Assembly: GCA_026706665.1 (NCBI GenBank)
Contig: JAPOYI010000197.1
Location: 1-46,244 of the forward strand
Reading direction: 5' to 3'
Length of the DNA: 46,244 bases
Source of the DNA: Gammaproteobacteria bacterium
GTDB lineage: Bacteria > Pseudomonadota > Gammaproteobacteria > Pseudomonadales > Azotimanducaceae
The notes under the pieces are model-generated. The model saw nothing but the letters and a program-made list of their open reading frames with translations. It was not told where the DNA came from and made no database searches. Each line of letters opens with the position of its first letter. Within the stretch, counting starts at the first letter, position 1. Of this stretch, positions 16,549 through 27,798 are shown one piece after another. Position numbers and translations under genes: made by a program.

Positions 16549-19083
16549 ATGAAACGCATGCTCATCAATGCGACGCAGCCCGAAGAGGTGCGCGTTGCGG
16601 TAGTGGATGGACAGCGCCTGCAGGACCTCGACATAGAGAGCCGGGGCCGCGAGCAGAAGAAAGGCAGCATCTACCTTGCCAGGGTGACCCGGGTCGAGCC
16701 CAGTCTCGAGGCGGCATTTGTTGACTTCGGGGCCGAGCGCCACGGATTCCTGCCGCTCAAGGAGATTTCCCGGAGCCACATCGATGCCGGCGGCGGAAAT
16801 CGCGACGGCGCATCCCGCAAGACCGAGATCTCCGACCTCATTCGCGAGGGACAGGAGTTCCTCGTCCAGGTGGACAAGGAGGAACGCGGCACCAAGGGCG
16901 CGTCGCTGACGACATTTTTCAGCCTTCCGGGGCGCTACATGGTGCTGATGCCCAACGATCCCAGGGCGGGCGGCATCTCACGCCGCCTGGAGGGCGAAGA
17001 CCGCGACGCGCTCCGCGAAGCACTGAGCCAGCTCGATATTCCCGATGGGATGGGGGTGATCGTACGCACGGCTGGCGTGGGCCGTGCCCAGGAAGAACTG
17101 CAGAAGGATGTCGACTACCTGCTGCAACTCTGGCAGGCGATCCAGCGGGCGGGCAAGGAGTGTTCCGCCCCAACGCTGATCTACGAGGAAAACAACCTTG
17201 TCGTACGTGCGATACGGGACTGCCTGCGCGAGGATATCGGAGAACTGCTGATCGATAGCCAGGAGGCCTTCGACGAAGCCCAGACTTTCGTCCAGCAGGT
17301 GATGCCCCACTACAGCAACCGCATCAAGCTGTATTCCGACGATGTCCCGCTATTCAGCCGTTACCAGATCGAGAGCCAGATCGAAACCGCTTTCGGTCAT
17401 ACGGTGAAGCTGCCCTCCGGCGGCAGCATAGTGATAGATCCGACCGAAGCGCTGGTTGCCATCGATACCAATTCCGCCCGCGCGACCAAGGGCGCCGACA
17501 TCGAGGAAACGGCACTCAACACGAACCTCGAGGCGGCGGAAGAGATCGCGCGTCAGCTACGGCTGAGGGACGTCGGCGGCCTGATCGTCATCGACTTCAT
17601 CGACATGTCGAGCACGCGGAATCAGCGCGCGGTGGAGTCCAGGTTGCGCGAAGCCGTGGAAGCGGACCGGGCGCGAATCCAGCTCGGTCGAATCTCGCAC
17701 TTCGGCCTTTTCGAAATGTCTCGCCAGCGTCTGCGGCCGTCGCTGCAGGAGACGACGACCGAGGTGTGCCCGCGATGCAGCGGCCAGGGCCGCATCCAGG
17801 ACATCCAGTCACTGGCGCTTACCATCCTGCGTGTCATGGAGGAGGAGGCGCTCAAGGAGCGCAGCCGTATCGTCCGGGGCCTGGTGCCGCTGAACGTCGC
17901 CGCCTACCTGCTGAACGAGAAGCGCGGCGATGTGGCCGAGATCGAAAAGCGCACCCGGACGCACCTGGTGATCGTGCCCAACGCCAACCTCGAAACGCCG
18001 CAATACGAGATCCAGCGCATCCGTGAGGATAGCGCCAGCGCGGAAGCCGAAGTACTGAGCTACGAACTCGCCGATGCGACCGGCGAAACCGAGCAGCGCG
18101 AACGCGACAACGATCGCCGCAGGAACGACCGTCCGGCACAGGAAGCGGTGATCAAGCCCGCCGCAGCCACGCCGCTCCTTCCGGCACCGGAACCCCCCGC
18201 GCCATCTCTCCTGCAACGGCTTCTGGCCGCGTTGTTCGGAAAGGGCACCGAATCCCGGTCTCAGCCGGAGAAACGTCAGCCGGCCGAGGCGAATGGGCAG
18301 CGCAAACGCCGAAACCGCAAGAGGGACAACAGGTCCAACCGCAGGCAGCGCGATACCAGACCCGCCAGGAACGAACGCCGTGCGCGCGGAGGCGGCGAGC
18401 GGCGCGGTGGTGGCCGAAGCGGCGACCGCCAGAAGCGCGCGCCCCGAAGACCGCGGGCCGATCAGGACCGGGGCGCAAAGCAGGCGCGCGAACAGGCTCG
18501 GGAACGAGATGACAGCCGGAGCGGAAAGCAGCCGCGCGAAGAGGCCAGCGGACGAGGTGACGGCCGCGGCCGAACGCGCCGCGGTGGACAGCGCCGCCGA
18601 CCGGAAGCCGCAACGGCCGGCAAGGCCGGTGACGATGCACCGAAACGCAAGCCCCGCCGCAACCGCCAGGACGTGAGCGACAACAGGAGGGAAAGAGCTC
18701 CCCGCGAAGACCGCAAAACGACCAGCGCTGCCGGCGCTGCCGACGATACGGGTCCGGTTGCGGAGGGCGCGCGGCCCGATGCCGGAGGGGACATGTCCGT
18801 TGCCGCCGCCATGCGCGCGATGGATGAAGTGTCGCCACCCCGGGCCAAGGACCCTGTCGCGGAGCACCGGGAGCCCAATCCCAATGCCCAAGTGGCTTCC
18901 GTTGAGGGCGATGCCCGGGAATCTCGGCCAACCACACCGTCGGATGGAAGCGATATCTCCGCAGCCGGAAAGGAAGAGATCCAGGCGCCGGCCGAAGCGC
19001 CGCAGCCGGCGAGGCCAAGCGGCAGGGCAGCAAACGACCCGCGCGAAAAGCGCAGGAGGGCAACGGAGCAGCAGCCCGCGTGA
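16549..19083 (+). CDS. rne: Ribonuclease E
   Basis: An 844-residue endoribonuclease that starts mRNA decay and processes rRNA and tRNA. It opens with the family start [21 protein letters not shown]. The S1 domain lies at about 35-120. The DNase I-like catalytic domain has Asp306 ([13 protein letters not shown]) and Asp349 (IVIDFIDM), and C407 and C410 in CPRCSGQG form the zinc-link of the tetramer. From about 515 the protein is a disordered, Arg/Glu/Pro-rich scaffold of 330 residues with many RRGG- and RNRR-like tracts, likely binding RNA and degradosome partners. It is shorter than the E. coli enzyme (1061). AAGGACGA precedes the ATG. Autoregulation through the long leader is expected from the family. 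Confidence 0.96.
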   Translation: MKRMLINATQPEEVRVAVVDGQRLQDLDIESRGREQKKGSIYLARVTRVEPSLEAAFVDFGAERHGFLPLKEISRSHIDAGGGNRDGASRKTEISDLIREGQEFLVQVDKEERGTKGASLTTFFSLPGRYMVLMPNDPRAGGISRRLEGEDRDALREALSQLDIPDGMGVIVRTAGVGRAQEELQKDVDYLLQLWQAIQRAGKECSAPTLIYEENNLVVRAIRDCLREDIGELLIDSQEAFDEAQTFVQQVMPHYSNRIKLYSDDVPLFSRYQIESQIETAFGHTVKLPSGGSIVIDPTEALVAIDTNSARATKGADIEETALNTNLEAAEEIARQLRLRDVGGLIVIDFIDMSSTRNQRAVESRLREAVEADRARIQLGRISHFGLFEMSRQRLRPSLQETTTEVCPRCSGQGRIQDIQSLALTILRVMEEEALKERSRIVRGLVPLNVAAYLLNEKRGDVAEIEKRTRTHLVIVPNANLETPQYEIQRIREDSASAEAEVLSYELADATGETEQRERDNDRRRNDRPAQEAVIKPAAATPLLPAPEPPAPSLLQRLLAALFGKGTESRSQPEKRQPAEANGQRKRRNRKRDNRSNRRQRDTRPARNERRARGGGERRGGGRSGDRQKRAPRRPRADQDRGAKQAREQARERDDSRSGKQPREEASGRGDGRGRTRRGGQRRRPEAATAGKAGDDAPKRKPRRNRQDVSDNRRERAPREDRKTTSAAGAADDTGPVAEGARPDAGGDMSVAAAMRAMDEVSPPRAKDPVAEHREPNPNAQVASVEGDARESRPTTPSDGSDISAAGKEEIQAPAEAPQPARPSGRAANDPREKRRRATEQQPA

Positions 19084-19090
19084 GTGCGCG

Positions 19091-19116
19091 GCCCCGTCCC
19101 TGAAACCGGACGGGGC
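19091..19116. terminator. Strong hairpin between convergent rne and murB
   Basis: GCCCCGTCC and GGACGGGGC form a perfect 9-bp stem with an 8-nt loop, 8 bp after the rne stop. There is no T-run on either side, so it is at best a non-canonical or bidirectional terminator or a 3'-end stabiliser. It is the only strong structure in the 68-bp convergent gap. Confidence 0.5.
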
Positions 19117-19151
19117 AGAGATTCGGGAAGCGGGGGCGCACGCCCTCGCAA

Positions 19152-20195
19152 TCAATCGTGCCCCAGCACCTGGGGTTCGAGTTCCAGTTCGACCTCGAAC
19201 TTGTGTGCGATGTCGTCACGAATTCGCCGGGCCAGGTCCAGTATCTGCCAGCCTGTCGCACGCCCGTAGTTCACGAGGACCAGGGCGTGACGGGGCCAGA
19301 CACCCGCATCGCCGCGCCGATAACCCTTCCAGCCAGCCGCTTCCACGAGCCTCGCGGCGGGAACCTTGTAACGGTCTCCAGCCTCGTATGCATCGATGTC
19401 GAGACAGCCCCGCAGGCGGTCGAGCCGGAGGCGGGACAGCGCGGGATTCTTGAATGTGCTGCCCGCGTTGCCCGTTTCCTGCGGGTCGGGCAGCTTGCGG
19501 CGCCTGATGCGAATGACGGCCTCGGCCACCGACTGTGGCGAACCACCCCGGCCCATCACGCCCAGTTCCTCGCGGACATCCCGGTATCCGGTCTCGAGTG
19601 GCCGCTCGCCGAGCCGCAGAACCAGTCCCGTGATGGCGTACCGGCTGGGTTCGTCCGATTTGAATACACTGTCCCGATACCGGAATGCGCACGCCGGCGC
19701 ATCGATAACCGTAGGCTGCATGTCGCAGGTGTCGATCGCAGCCACGCCGATCACAAGCGAAGACAGTTCGACGCCGTAGGCGCCGATGTTCTGCATCGGC
19801 GCCGCGCCGACCGTCCCGGGTATGAGCGCCAGGTTTTCGAGTCCCGACAACCCCCGGTCGAGGCAGGCGAGAACCAGTTCGTGCCAGTTCTCGCCGCCCG
19901 CCGCCGTGACGCGCGCGCCGCCGTCATCCTCGTCGAAAACGATCCCCCGACCCGCGATTCGAATCACGCGGCCGTCGATGCGTCCCAGCATCACGACATT
20001 CGTGCCGCCGCCGAGCAGCGTCACCGGAACGGACTCGCGCCGCGCCTGGACCAGGGCATCCAGCAATTCCCCCTCGTCGCGCACCTCGACGTACTGCTCG
20101 GCAATGCTCTCTACACGGAAGCTGTTCGCTTCCCGCAGGGAAACTTCTCGACGGACGCGTGGCGAAGCGTTGCCCAATGGGTCATCCGATGTCAT
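19152..20195 (-). CDS. murB: UDP-N-acetylenolpyruvoylglucosamine reductase
   Basis: A 347-residue type I MurB, the FAD enzyme that makes UDP-N-acetylmuramate with NADPH in peptidoglycan synthesis. The FAD-binding part includes LLGGGTNVVM and LALIPGTVGAAPMQNIGAYG; the catalytic Ser is in GNAGSTFKNP and the Glu near the end in LELEPQV. The Tyr-containing loop of type I enzymes (FRYRDSVFK) is present. I use the ATG at 20193-20195 (MTSDDPLG); an alternative six codons upstream would begin inside the palindrome at 20211. Unlike in E. coli it is not beside birA; it is convergent with rne. Confidence 0.93.
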   Translation of the reverse strand: MTSDDPLGNASPRVRREVSLREANSFRVESIAEQYVEVRDEGELLDALVQARRESVPVTLLGGGTNVVMLGRIDGRVIRIAGRGIVFDEDDGGARVTAAGGENWHELVLACLDRGLSGLENLALIPGTVGAAPMQNIGAYGVELSSLVIGVAAIDTCDMQPTVIDAPACAFRYRDSVFKSDEPSRYAITGLVLRLGERPLETGYRDVREELGVMGRGGSPQSVAEAVIRIRRRKLPDPQETGNAGSTFKNPALSRLRLDRLRGCLDIDAYEAGDRYKVPAARLVEAAGWKGYRRGDAGVWPRHALVLVNYGRATGWQILDLARRIRDDIAHKFEVELELEPQVLGHD

Positions 20196-20210
20196 TCGAC
20201 TTAAGCCGCG

Positions 20211-20225
20211 CACACTTCAAGTGTG
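20211..20225. promoter_or_regulatory. Perfect palindrome between murB and the SDR gene
   Basis: CACACTT-C-AAGTGTG is a perfect 7+7 inverted repeat with one central base, 16 bp upstream of the murB start and about 16 bp before a TATACT on the plus strand. Its size and symmetry suit an operator for a dimeric regulator acting on the divergent murB and SDR promoters. Function is a guess. Confidence 0.35.
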
Positions 20226-20246
20226 CCCGGCGCTGCCCTGTATACT
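20216..20246 (+). promoter_or_regulatory. Candidate SDR promoter
   Basis: TATACT at 20241-20246 is a good -10 element. The only -35 candidate, TTCAAG at 20216-20221, is weak and 19 bp away. It overlaps the palindrome, so regulation by a factor bound there is possible. The leader would be about 130 nt. Confidence 0.3.
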
Positions 20247-20383
20247 AGCGCCATACAACCTGTCGCCCTATCGGGCGCCATGTTGTACCCCCGCCGATGC
20301 CCACCTATCATCCTGCGCCTTGATCGGCGCTACGAGCCGTTCTACGGCGCAACCTGCTGGCCGCCGTTCACGGGGGTACGCGA

Positions 20384-21154
20384 ATGGACATCGAGGGAAA
20401 GGTCGCCGTAGTCACCGGCGGCGCATCGGGACTGGGACGCGCCACGGCGAAGATGATCGTGGATCACGGCGGCAGGGTCGCGCTGCTGGACCGAAACCTT
20501 GAACTGGCGCAGGAGACCGCGGGAGCGCTCGGCGGGGCGGCACGTGCATTCGCCGTCGATGTCCGCGACGCGGCGTCTGCCCAGACCGCCATCGATGCAG
20601 TCATGGAAGCCTTCGGCGCCATCCACATCGACGTCAACTGCGCCGGAATCGGTCCGCCGGGACGCACGGTTGGCCGCGACGGGCCGCTTTCGCTCGATCT
20701 CTTCAACCTGGTCATCCAGGTCAACCTGGTGGGCACGTTCAACACGCTGCGGCTGTGCGCGGCGCACATGCAGCAAAACACCCCCGAAGACGATGACGGA
20801 GAACGCGGCGTCATCGTCAACACCGCTTCCGTCGCCGCATTCGAGGGCCAGGTCGGACAGGCCGCCTACAGCGCGTCGAAAGGCGGCGTCGTCGGGATGA
20901 CGGTACCGGTCGCCCGAGACCTCGCGCGGTCTGGGATCCGCGTCTGCACCATCGCGCCGGGCGTCTTCGGCACGCCCATGCTGGCTGCCGCGCCGCCGAG
21001 CGTGCGCGAACCGCTGGTAGCCGCGACACTGCATCCGAAACGGCTCGGCGAAGCGCCCGAGTTCGCGTCCCTGGTCAGGCAGATCGTCGAGAACCCCTAC
21101 CTCAACGGCGAAACCATACGCCTCGACGCCGGCATCCGGATGCAGCCACGATAG
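20384..21154 (+). CDS. Short-chain dehydrogenase, 3-hydroxyacyl-CoA dehydrogenase type 2-like
   Basis: A 256-residue classical SDR. The NAD-binding TGGASGLG is at residues 11-18 with an Asp after the second strand (LLDRN), favouring NAD over NADP. NCAG, the Ser in NTASVAAFEGQVGQ and the YSASKGG Tyr/Lys pair complete the active site. The sequence ASVAAFEGQVGQAAYSASKGGVVGM with the later IAPGVFGTPML is typical of the HSD17B10/2-methyl-3-hydroxybutyryl-CoA dehydrogenase branch, which acts in isoleucine and branched fatty-acid breakdown. It stands alone, convergent with the exbD-like remnant. The exact substrate is not certain. Confidence 0.82.
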   Translation: MDIEGKVAVVTGGASGLGRATAKMIVDHGGRVALLDRNLELAQETAGALGGAARAFAVDVRDAASAQTAIDAVMEAFGAIHIDVNCAGIGPPGRTVGRDGPLSLDLFNLVIQVNLVGTFNTLRLCAAHMQQNTPEDDDGERGVIVNTASVAAFEGQVGQAAYSASKGGVVGMTVPVARDLARSGIRVCTIAPGVFGTPMLAAAPPSVREPLVAATLHPKRLGEAPEFASLVRQIVENPYLNGETIRLDAGIRMQPR

Positions 21155-21184
21155 TTCAGGAGCGGGCGATCGCGCCTGTCCGGT

Positions 21185-21343
21185 TCAGTCCCCCGCCGCC
21201 GGCGAGACGTCAGTCACTCCGGCCCGCCGTGCCGAGTCGATGACGTGCACCGTGGTTTGTAACATGATGAAGACCATGTCCAGCATGGGCGCCAGCTTGA
21301 TCTTCGTGTCCTCTTCTTCGTCGCGCCTCGCGTGCTCGCGCAT
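21185..21343 (-). pseudogene. Truncated ExbD/TolR-like ORF
   Basis: A 52-residue ORF beginning MREHARRDEEEDTKIKLAPM and continuing LDMVFIML, then TTVHVIDSARRAGVTDV. The basic-acidic head and the (A/T)PMLDxVFIML signature are those of ExbD/TolR proton-channel subunits, where the Asp sits in the single membrane helix. In this ORF the helix is cut after FIML; about seven hydrophobic residues and the whole 80-residue periplasmic domain are missing. A strong GGAGGAG ribosome-binding site lies 7 bases before the ATG. ExbD commonly precedes the msbA-lpxK-kdsB genes in gammaproteobacteria, so this looks like a relic of that unit, moved downstream of kdsB. No exbB is present. Whether it is translated is unknown. 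Confidence 0.6.
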
Positions 21344-21443
21344 GTCCTGCTCCTCCCCGTGAGATCTGCCACTGGGGTCTGAAACGCAGGAATGGGAGAG
21401 AAGGGGTCAACCTTCGGCACAAGGCCGCACGTCCTGTAGTTCC

Positions 21444-22211
21444 TCAGCCCGCGACACCCTGGTCGAAAGCGCGCCTCACCCGCGCAAGATCGACCGGCGT
21501 ATCGACCCCTCCGGGAACCGGCGCCGATGCCTCCTCGACCGCGATATCGATGTCGTTTTCGAGAAACCGGAGCTGTTCGAGGGACTCCGTGGCTTCCAGC
21601 CGCCCGACCGGGAGAGCCACGAACCGGCGCAGCGCAGCCACGCGATACGCATAGATGCCGATGTGCCGATGCCAATGCGTGTCGGGGCCGATTGCGGGTG
21701 AGGGAACGCCGCCCCGCGCATAGGGGACCGGTGCCCGCGAGAAATAGAGCGCGCGTCCGCTCCTCGCCGCGACGACCTTGACGATGTTCTCGTCGCCGAC
21801 ATCCGCGGCGTCGCGAAGCGGTTCGCTCAACGTCGCCACCCCGGCACCGGGTGACCTCTGCAGCAGTCCCGCCACCTGGCCGACCACCGCGGGCGGGATC
21901 AGGGGCTCGTCGCCCTGGACGTTCACCACGATGTGATCGTCGGACCAGCCGCGCCCTTCTGCGATCTCCATGACCCGGTCCGATCCCGATGCGTGGTCGG
22001 TACGCGTCATCACCGCGCGCACACCTACCAATGCCGCCGCGCGCAGAACGCGCTCGTCGTCCGTTGCCACGATGACTTCCACAGCATCGGACTCCGCGGC
22101 CCTCTGGGCAACATGCGCGATCATCGGCCTGCCCGCGATTTGCGCGAGCGGCTTTCCAGGAAGCCGTGTCGACGCGAACCGGGCCGGAACAACGACGGAA
22201 AAGGCGCTCAC
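21444..22211 (-). CDS. kdsB: 3-deoxy-manno-octulosonate cytidylyltransferase
   Basis: A 255-residue CMP-Kdo synthetase that activates Kdo for lipid A-core assembly. FSVVVPARFASTRLPGKPL at the N-terminus, VATDDERV, MTRTDHASGSDRV and the metal-binding VNVQGDEPLIPP are all standard; HIGIYAYR and LEQLRFLENDIDI close the fold. The start is a GTG at 22209-22211 that overlaps the lpxK stop by four bases (GTGA), so the two are coupled. The long upstream frame is not part of the protein. Confidence 0.94.
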   Translation of the reverse strand: MSAFSVVVPARFASTRLPGKPLAQIAGRPMIAHVAQRAAESDAVEVIVATDDERVLRAAALVGVRAVMTRTDHASGSDRVMEIAEGRGWSDDHIVVNVQGDEPLIPPAVVGQVAGLLQRSPGAGVATLSEPLRDAADVGDENIVKVVAARSGRALYFSRAPVPYARGGVPSPAIGPDTHWHRHIGIYAYRVAALRRFVALPVGRLEATESLEQLRFLENDIDIAVEEASAPVPGGVDTPVDLARVRRAFDQGVAG

Positions 22212-25096
22212 ACGTCGACACCACGCTCGCGCAATACGGCGACGAGCGCGTTCTGAAATCCCTCCGAGGGTTCCATGGCAATCTCGAGGAACCAGCAATT
22301 CCCGGGTACGGGCGACTGGCTCCGGATCCGCTGCGCATCCTTTTCCGTCGTCACGATCGATGTCCCGGCGGGGACATCGAGATCCACCGCGGAAAACACA
22401 TGGTGATCGGGAAAGGAACGGACAGCCGGCGCGAGACCCACCTCGGCCAGGCTACGCAAGAAGCGGCGCGGGTTGCCGATCCCGGAGATGGCGACCTGGG
22501 AACCGTCGACACGCTCCCTGAACTGCGTCGCGGGGACAGACTCGCCGGTCGCAAGACTGTGAAACCGGACTGGCCGGGCGGTCATGGTCTGTTCCGCGGG
22601 GGCGAGCCCCGTCGGCGCGCCGTTGGCGACGACGATATCGACTTCGGACAGGCGTGACACAGGCTCGCGCAAGGGACCGGCAGGAAGCTGGAGGCCATTG
22701 CCGACACCCCGGTCTCCGTCCAGCACCGCGATCTCCACGTCGCGCGCCAGGGCGTAATGCTGCAGGCCGTCGTCACTCAGCACGATGTCGCAGTCGGATC
22801 CATCAAGCAGGCGCTGCACCGCCGACACCCGGTCCGGATCGACCACCACCGGACAGCCGGTGCGGTGGGCGATGACCGCCGCCTCGTCACCGGCCCGCGA
22901 GCACGGCGTGTCCGGACCGACCTCGAGCGGATAGGAAGCGCGGCCGCCATATCCGCGGGAGACGATCCCCACGCCCAGGTCGCGGCTTCGCAGCCACTGG
23001 GCAAGCCAGATCACCAGGGGCGTCTTGCCGGTACCCCCGGCGGTGATGTTGCCGACGATGACCACTGGCACCGGCGCTCGCCACGCAGACGCGTTTCCCG
23101 TCCGGTACCGTTCCCGCCTGCGCCGGGCGACGTACGCATAGACCATCGACAGCGGCCACAGCAGTTTCGGCCAGAACCGGTTCCCGTACCACGCCTCGAC
23201 GAGCGAATTCGACACCTCCGCCCCTTCCCTGGCCGGCACCGGCAACCGGGCCACCCTCGCCGCGCTCGATTCGCTGGCTTCGTCACCGTTGGCAAAGTGC
23301 AACCGGTACAGCCTGGCGTAGGCCCCGCCGGCATCGAGAAGCTCCTGGTGTCCTCCCATCTCGACGATGCGGCCATGCTCGAGCACGGCGATCTTGTCGG
23401 CATGTTCCACCGTCCACAGCCGGTGCGCGATGACCACCGTGGTACGGCCCCGCATCACCTCGTCGAGGGCTTCCTGGACGCGGCGTTCGCTCTCCACGTC
23501 GAGCGCGGATGTCGCCTCGTCGAGAATCAGGATCGGCGCGTCCTTCAGGAGCGCTCTCGCCACCGCAACGCGCTGGCGCTGGCCTCCCGACAGGCCCGAG
23601 CCGCTATCGCCCACAGCCATGTCGAGGCCGGCCGGATCGCTCAGGAACTGGTCGACATGTGCGCGCCTGACGGCCTGCTCCACTTCCGCATCGGTTGCAC
23701 CGGCAAGCTGACCGTACGCGATGTTGTTGCGCAGCGTGTCGTTGAACAGCATCACCTGCTCCGAGACGACCGCGATCTGGTCCCGGAGGTTGCGCAATGT
23801 GTACGTGTCGAGCGGATGGCCGTCCAGGTGAATCTCGCCGCGCGTCGGGTTGTAGAAGCGGGGGATCAGGTTGGCCAGCGTCGACTTGCCGCTGCCGGAG
23901 CGGCCGACCAGGGCGAGCGTCTCGCCAGGCGCGATCGAGAACGATACGCCGCGCAACACGTCGTCTCTGCCTTCCCCGTATCGGAACCAGACATCGCGGA
24001 ACTCGATGCGCCCTTCGACGCGCTCCACCTCCAGTTCGCCGGCATCCGGTTCCGCCTCCTGGTCGATCTGGGAAAAGATGTTGGTGGCCGCGGCCAAGCC
24101 CCGCTGCAGCCGCGCCGTGACTTCCGACAGGCGTTTCGTCGGATTGGCGAGCATGCCAGCGAGGGCGATGAAGGAGGCGACATTGCCGGCCGAGAGCGAA
24201 CCGCCGATCTCGGGCATCAGCACCAGGGCCACCACCAGGCCGAGCAGGCAGGCGACGATCAGTTGGATCCCCTGGGTGTTCATGGCCTTGGTGGCGGCGA
24301 ACTTCGCACTCCGTCGCCTGATACGGTCGCTGGCGCCGACAAACCGGTCCCGCTCCCGGGGCTCGGCCCCGAACGCCCGGACAACGCGCTGGCCGTCGAT
24401 GACTTCCGACGCGACCTGCGTCACTTCGCCCATCGACACCTCGATGCGTTCGCTGTCGCGCCGGTAGCGGCGCGAGGCCGAACGCACCGCCAACGCGATG
24501 ATCGGCGCGACGACGGCGAAAATGATGGTCAGGAGCCAGCTTACGTAGAGCATGGCCCCGATGAGGAATATCACCTTGGCGCCGTCCTGCAGAATGATGC
24601 GGGCGACCTCGGTCACCGTGTCGCGCAACTGCGTGGCCGAGTAGGTCAGCCTGGAGAGTAGCTGGCCCCGGCCGCTGCGGTCGTAGTAGGCGCTCGGAAC
24701 CACGAGCAGGCGGTCGAACAGCTCGCAGCGGATGACATGCACGATGCCGAACGAGATGCGGGCCAGCAGCATTTCGCCGGCAATCGCTCCCACCGCCCTT
24801 ACGACCGCTACCGCCACCATCAGCGCCGGATAGAACCAGATCGCGCTGGTGTCGGGTACGTCGGAAGATGGCGTGCTCGAGGGGGTACCCGTCGCAGAGC
24901 TGAACGTATCGATGATGTTGCCGAGGAGTATCGCGAAGGAGGCCTCGGCGCCGGCGGCGGCCAGGAATCCGAGTATGGCGACGACAAACCAGAACCGATG
25001 CGGCCGCAGGTAGCGCAGCAGCCGCAGGTAGAGCGACAGGTCCCCCTGCTCGACCGGCTTGGCGTCGTCTCGCGGCGTTGCGGCGTCACGGGTCAT
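22208..25096 (-). CDS. msbA-lpxK: MsbA-LpxK fusion: lipid A flippase and tetraacyldisaccharide 4'-kinase
   Basis: A single 962-residue frame. Residues 1 to about 610 are a full MsbA-type ABC exporter: six membrane helices, Walker A GRSGSGKST near 398, signature LSGGQRQR near 499 and DEATSAL. From about 628 the chain is LpxK: VSNSLVEAWYGNRFWPKLLW, membrane-associated start, then the P-loop GNITAGGTGKTP at about 682-693 and SDDGLQHYAL. The two are separate genes in E. coli. No stop lies between them; the linker is about 20 residues. A GTG at 23213-23215 (residue 628) preceded by GGAAGGGGCGGAG could also start a free LpxK. MsbA flips lipid A-core across the inner membrane; LpxK phosphorylates its 4' position. 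The ORF follows lpd by 13 bp and overlaps kdsB. Confidence 0.88.
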   Translation of the reverse strand: MTRDAATPRDDAKPVEQGDLSLYLRLLRYLRPHRFWFVVAILGFLAAAGAEASFAILLGNIIDTFSSATGTPSSTPSSDVPDTSAIWFYPALMVAVAVVRAVGAIAGEMLLARISFGIVHVIRCELFDRLLVVPSAYYDRSGRGQLLSRLTYSATQLRDTVTEVARIILQDGAKVIFLIGAMLYVSWLLTIIFAVVAPIIALAVRSASRRYRRDSERIEVSMGEVTQVASEVIDGQRVVRAFGAEPRERDRFVGASDRIRRRSAKFAATKAMNTQGIQLIVACLLGLVVALVLMPEIGGSLSAGNVASFIALAGMLANPTKRLSEVTARLQRGLAAATNIFSQIDQEAEPDAGELEVERVEGRIEFRDVWFRYGEGRDDVLRGVSFSIAPGETLALVGRSGSGKSTLANLIPRFYNPTRGEIHLDGHPLDTYTLRNLRDQIAVVSEQVMLFNDTLRNNIAYGQLAGATDAEVEQAVRRAHVDQFLSDPAGLDMAVGDSGSGLSGGQRQRVAVARALLKDAPILILDEATSALDVESERRVQEALDEVMRGRTTVVIAHRLWTVEHADKIAVLEHGRIVEMGGHQELLDAGGAYARLYRLHFANGDEASESSAARVARLPVPAREGAEVSNSLVEAWYGNRFWPKLLWPLSMVYAYVARRRRERYRTGNASAWRAPVPVVIVGNITAGGTGKTPLVIWLAQWLRSRDLGVGIVSRGYGGRASYPLEVGPDTPCSRAGDEAAVIAHRTGCPVVVDPDRVSAVQRLLDGSDCDIVLSDDGLQHYALARDVEIAVLDGDRGVGNGLQLPAGPLREPVSRLSEVDIVVANGAPTGLAPAEQTMTARPVRFHSLATGESVPATQFRERVDGSQVAISGIGNPRRFLRSLAEVGLAPAVRSFPDHHVFSAVDLDVPAGTSIVTTEKDAQRIRSQSPVPGNCWFLEIAMEPSEGFQNALVAVLRERGVDV

Positions 25097-25109
25097 CTGG
25101 CGAGCCGTG

Positions 25110-27792
<2,683 letters not shown>

Positions 27793-27798
27793 GACCGC

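Noticed and set aside
22757-24661. Plus-strand frame of 634 codons
   Set aside because: Antisense shadow of the MsbA-LpxK ORF, with no recognisable domain.
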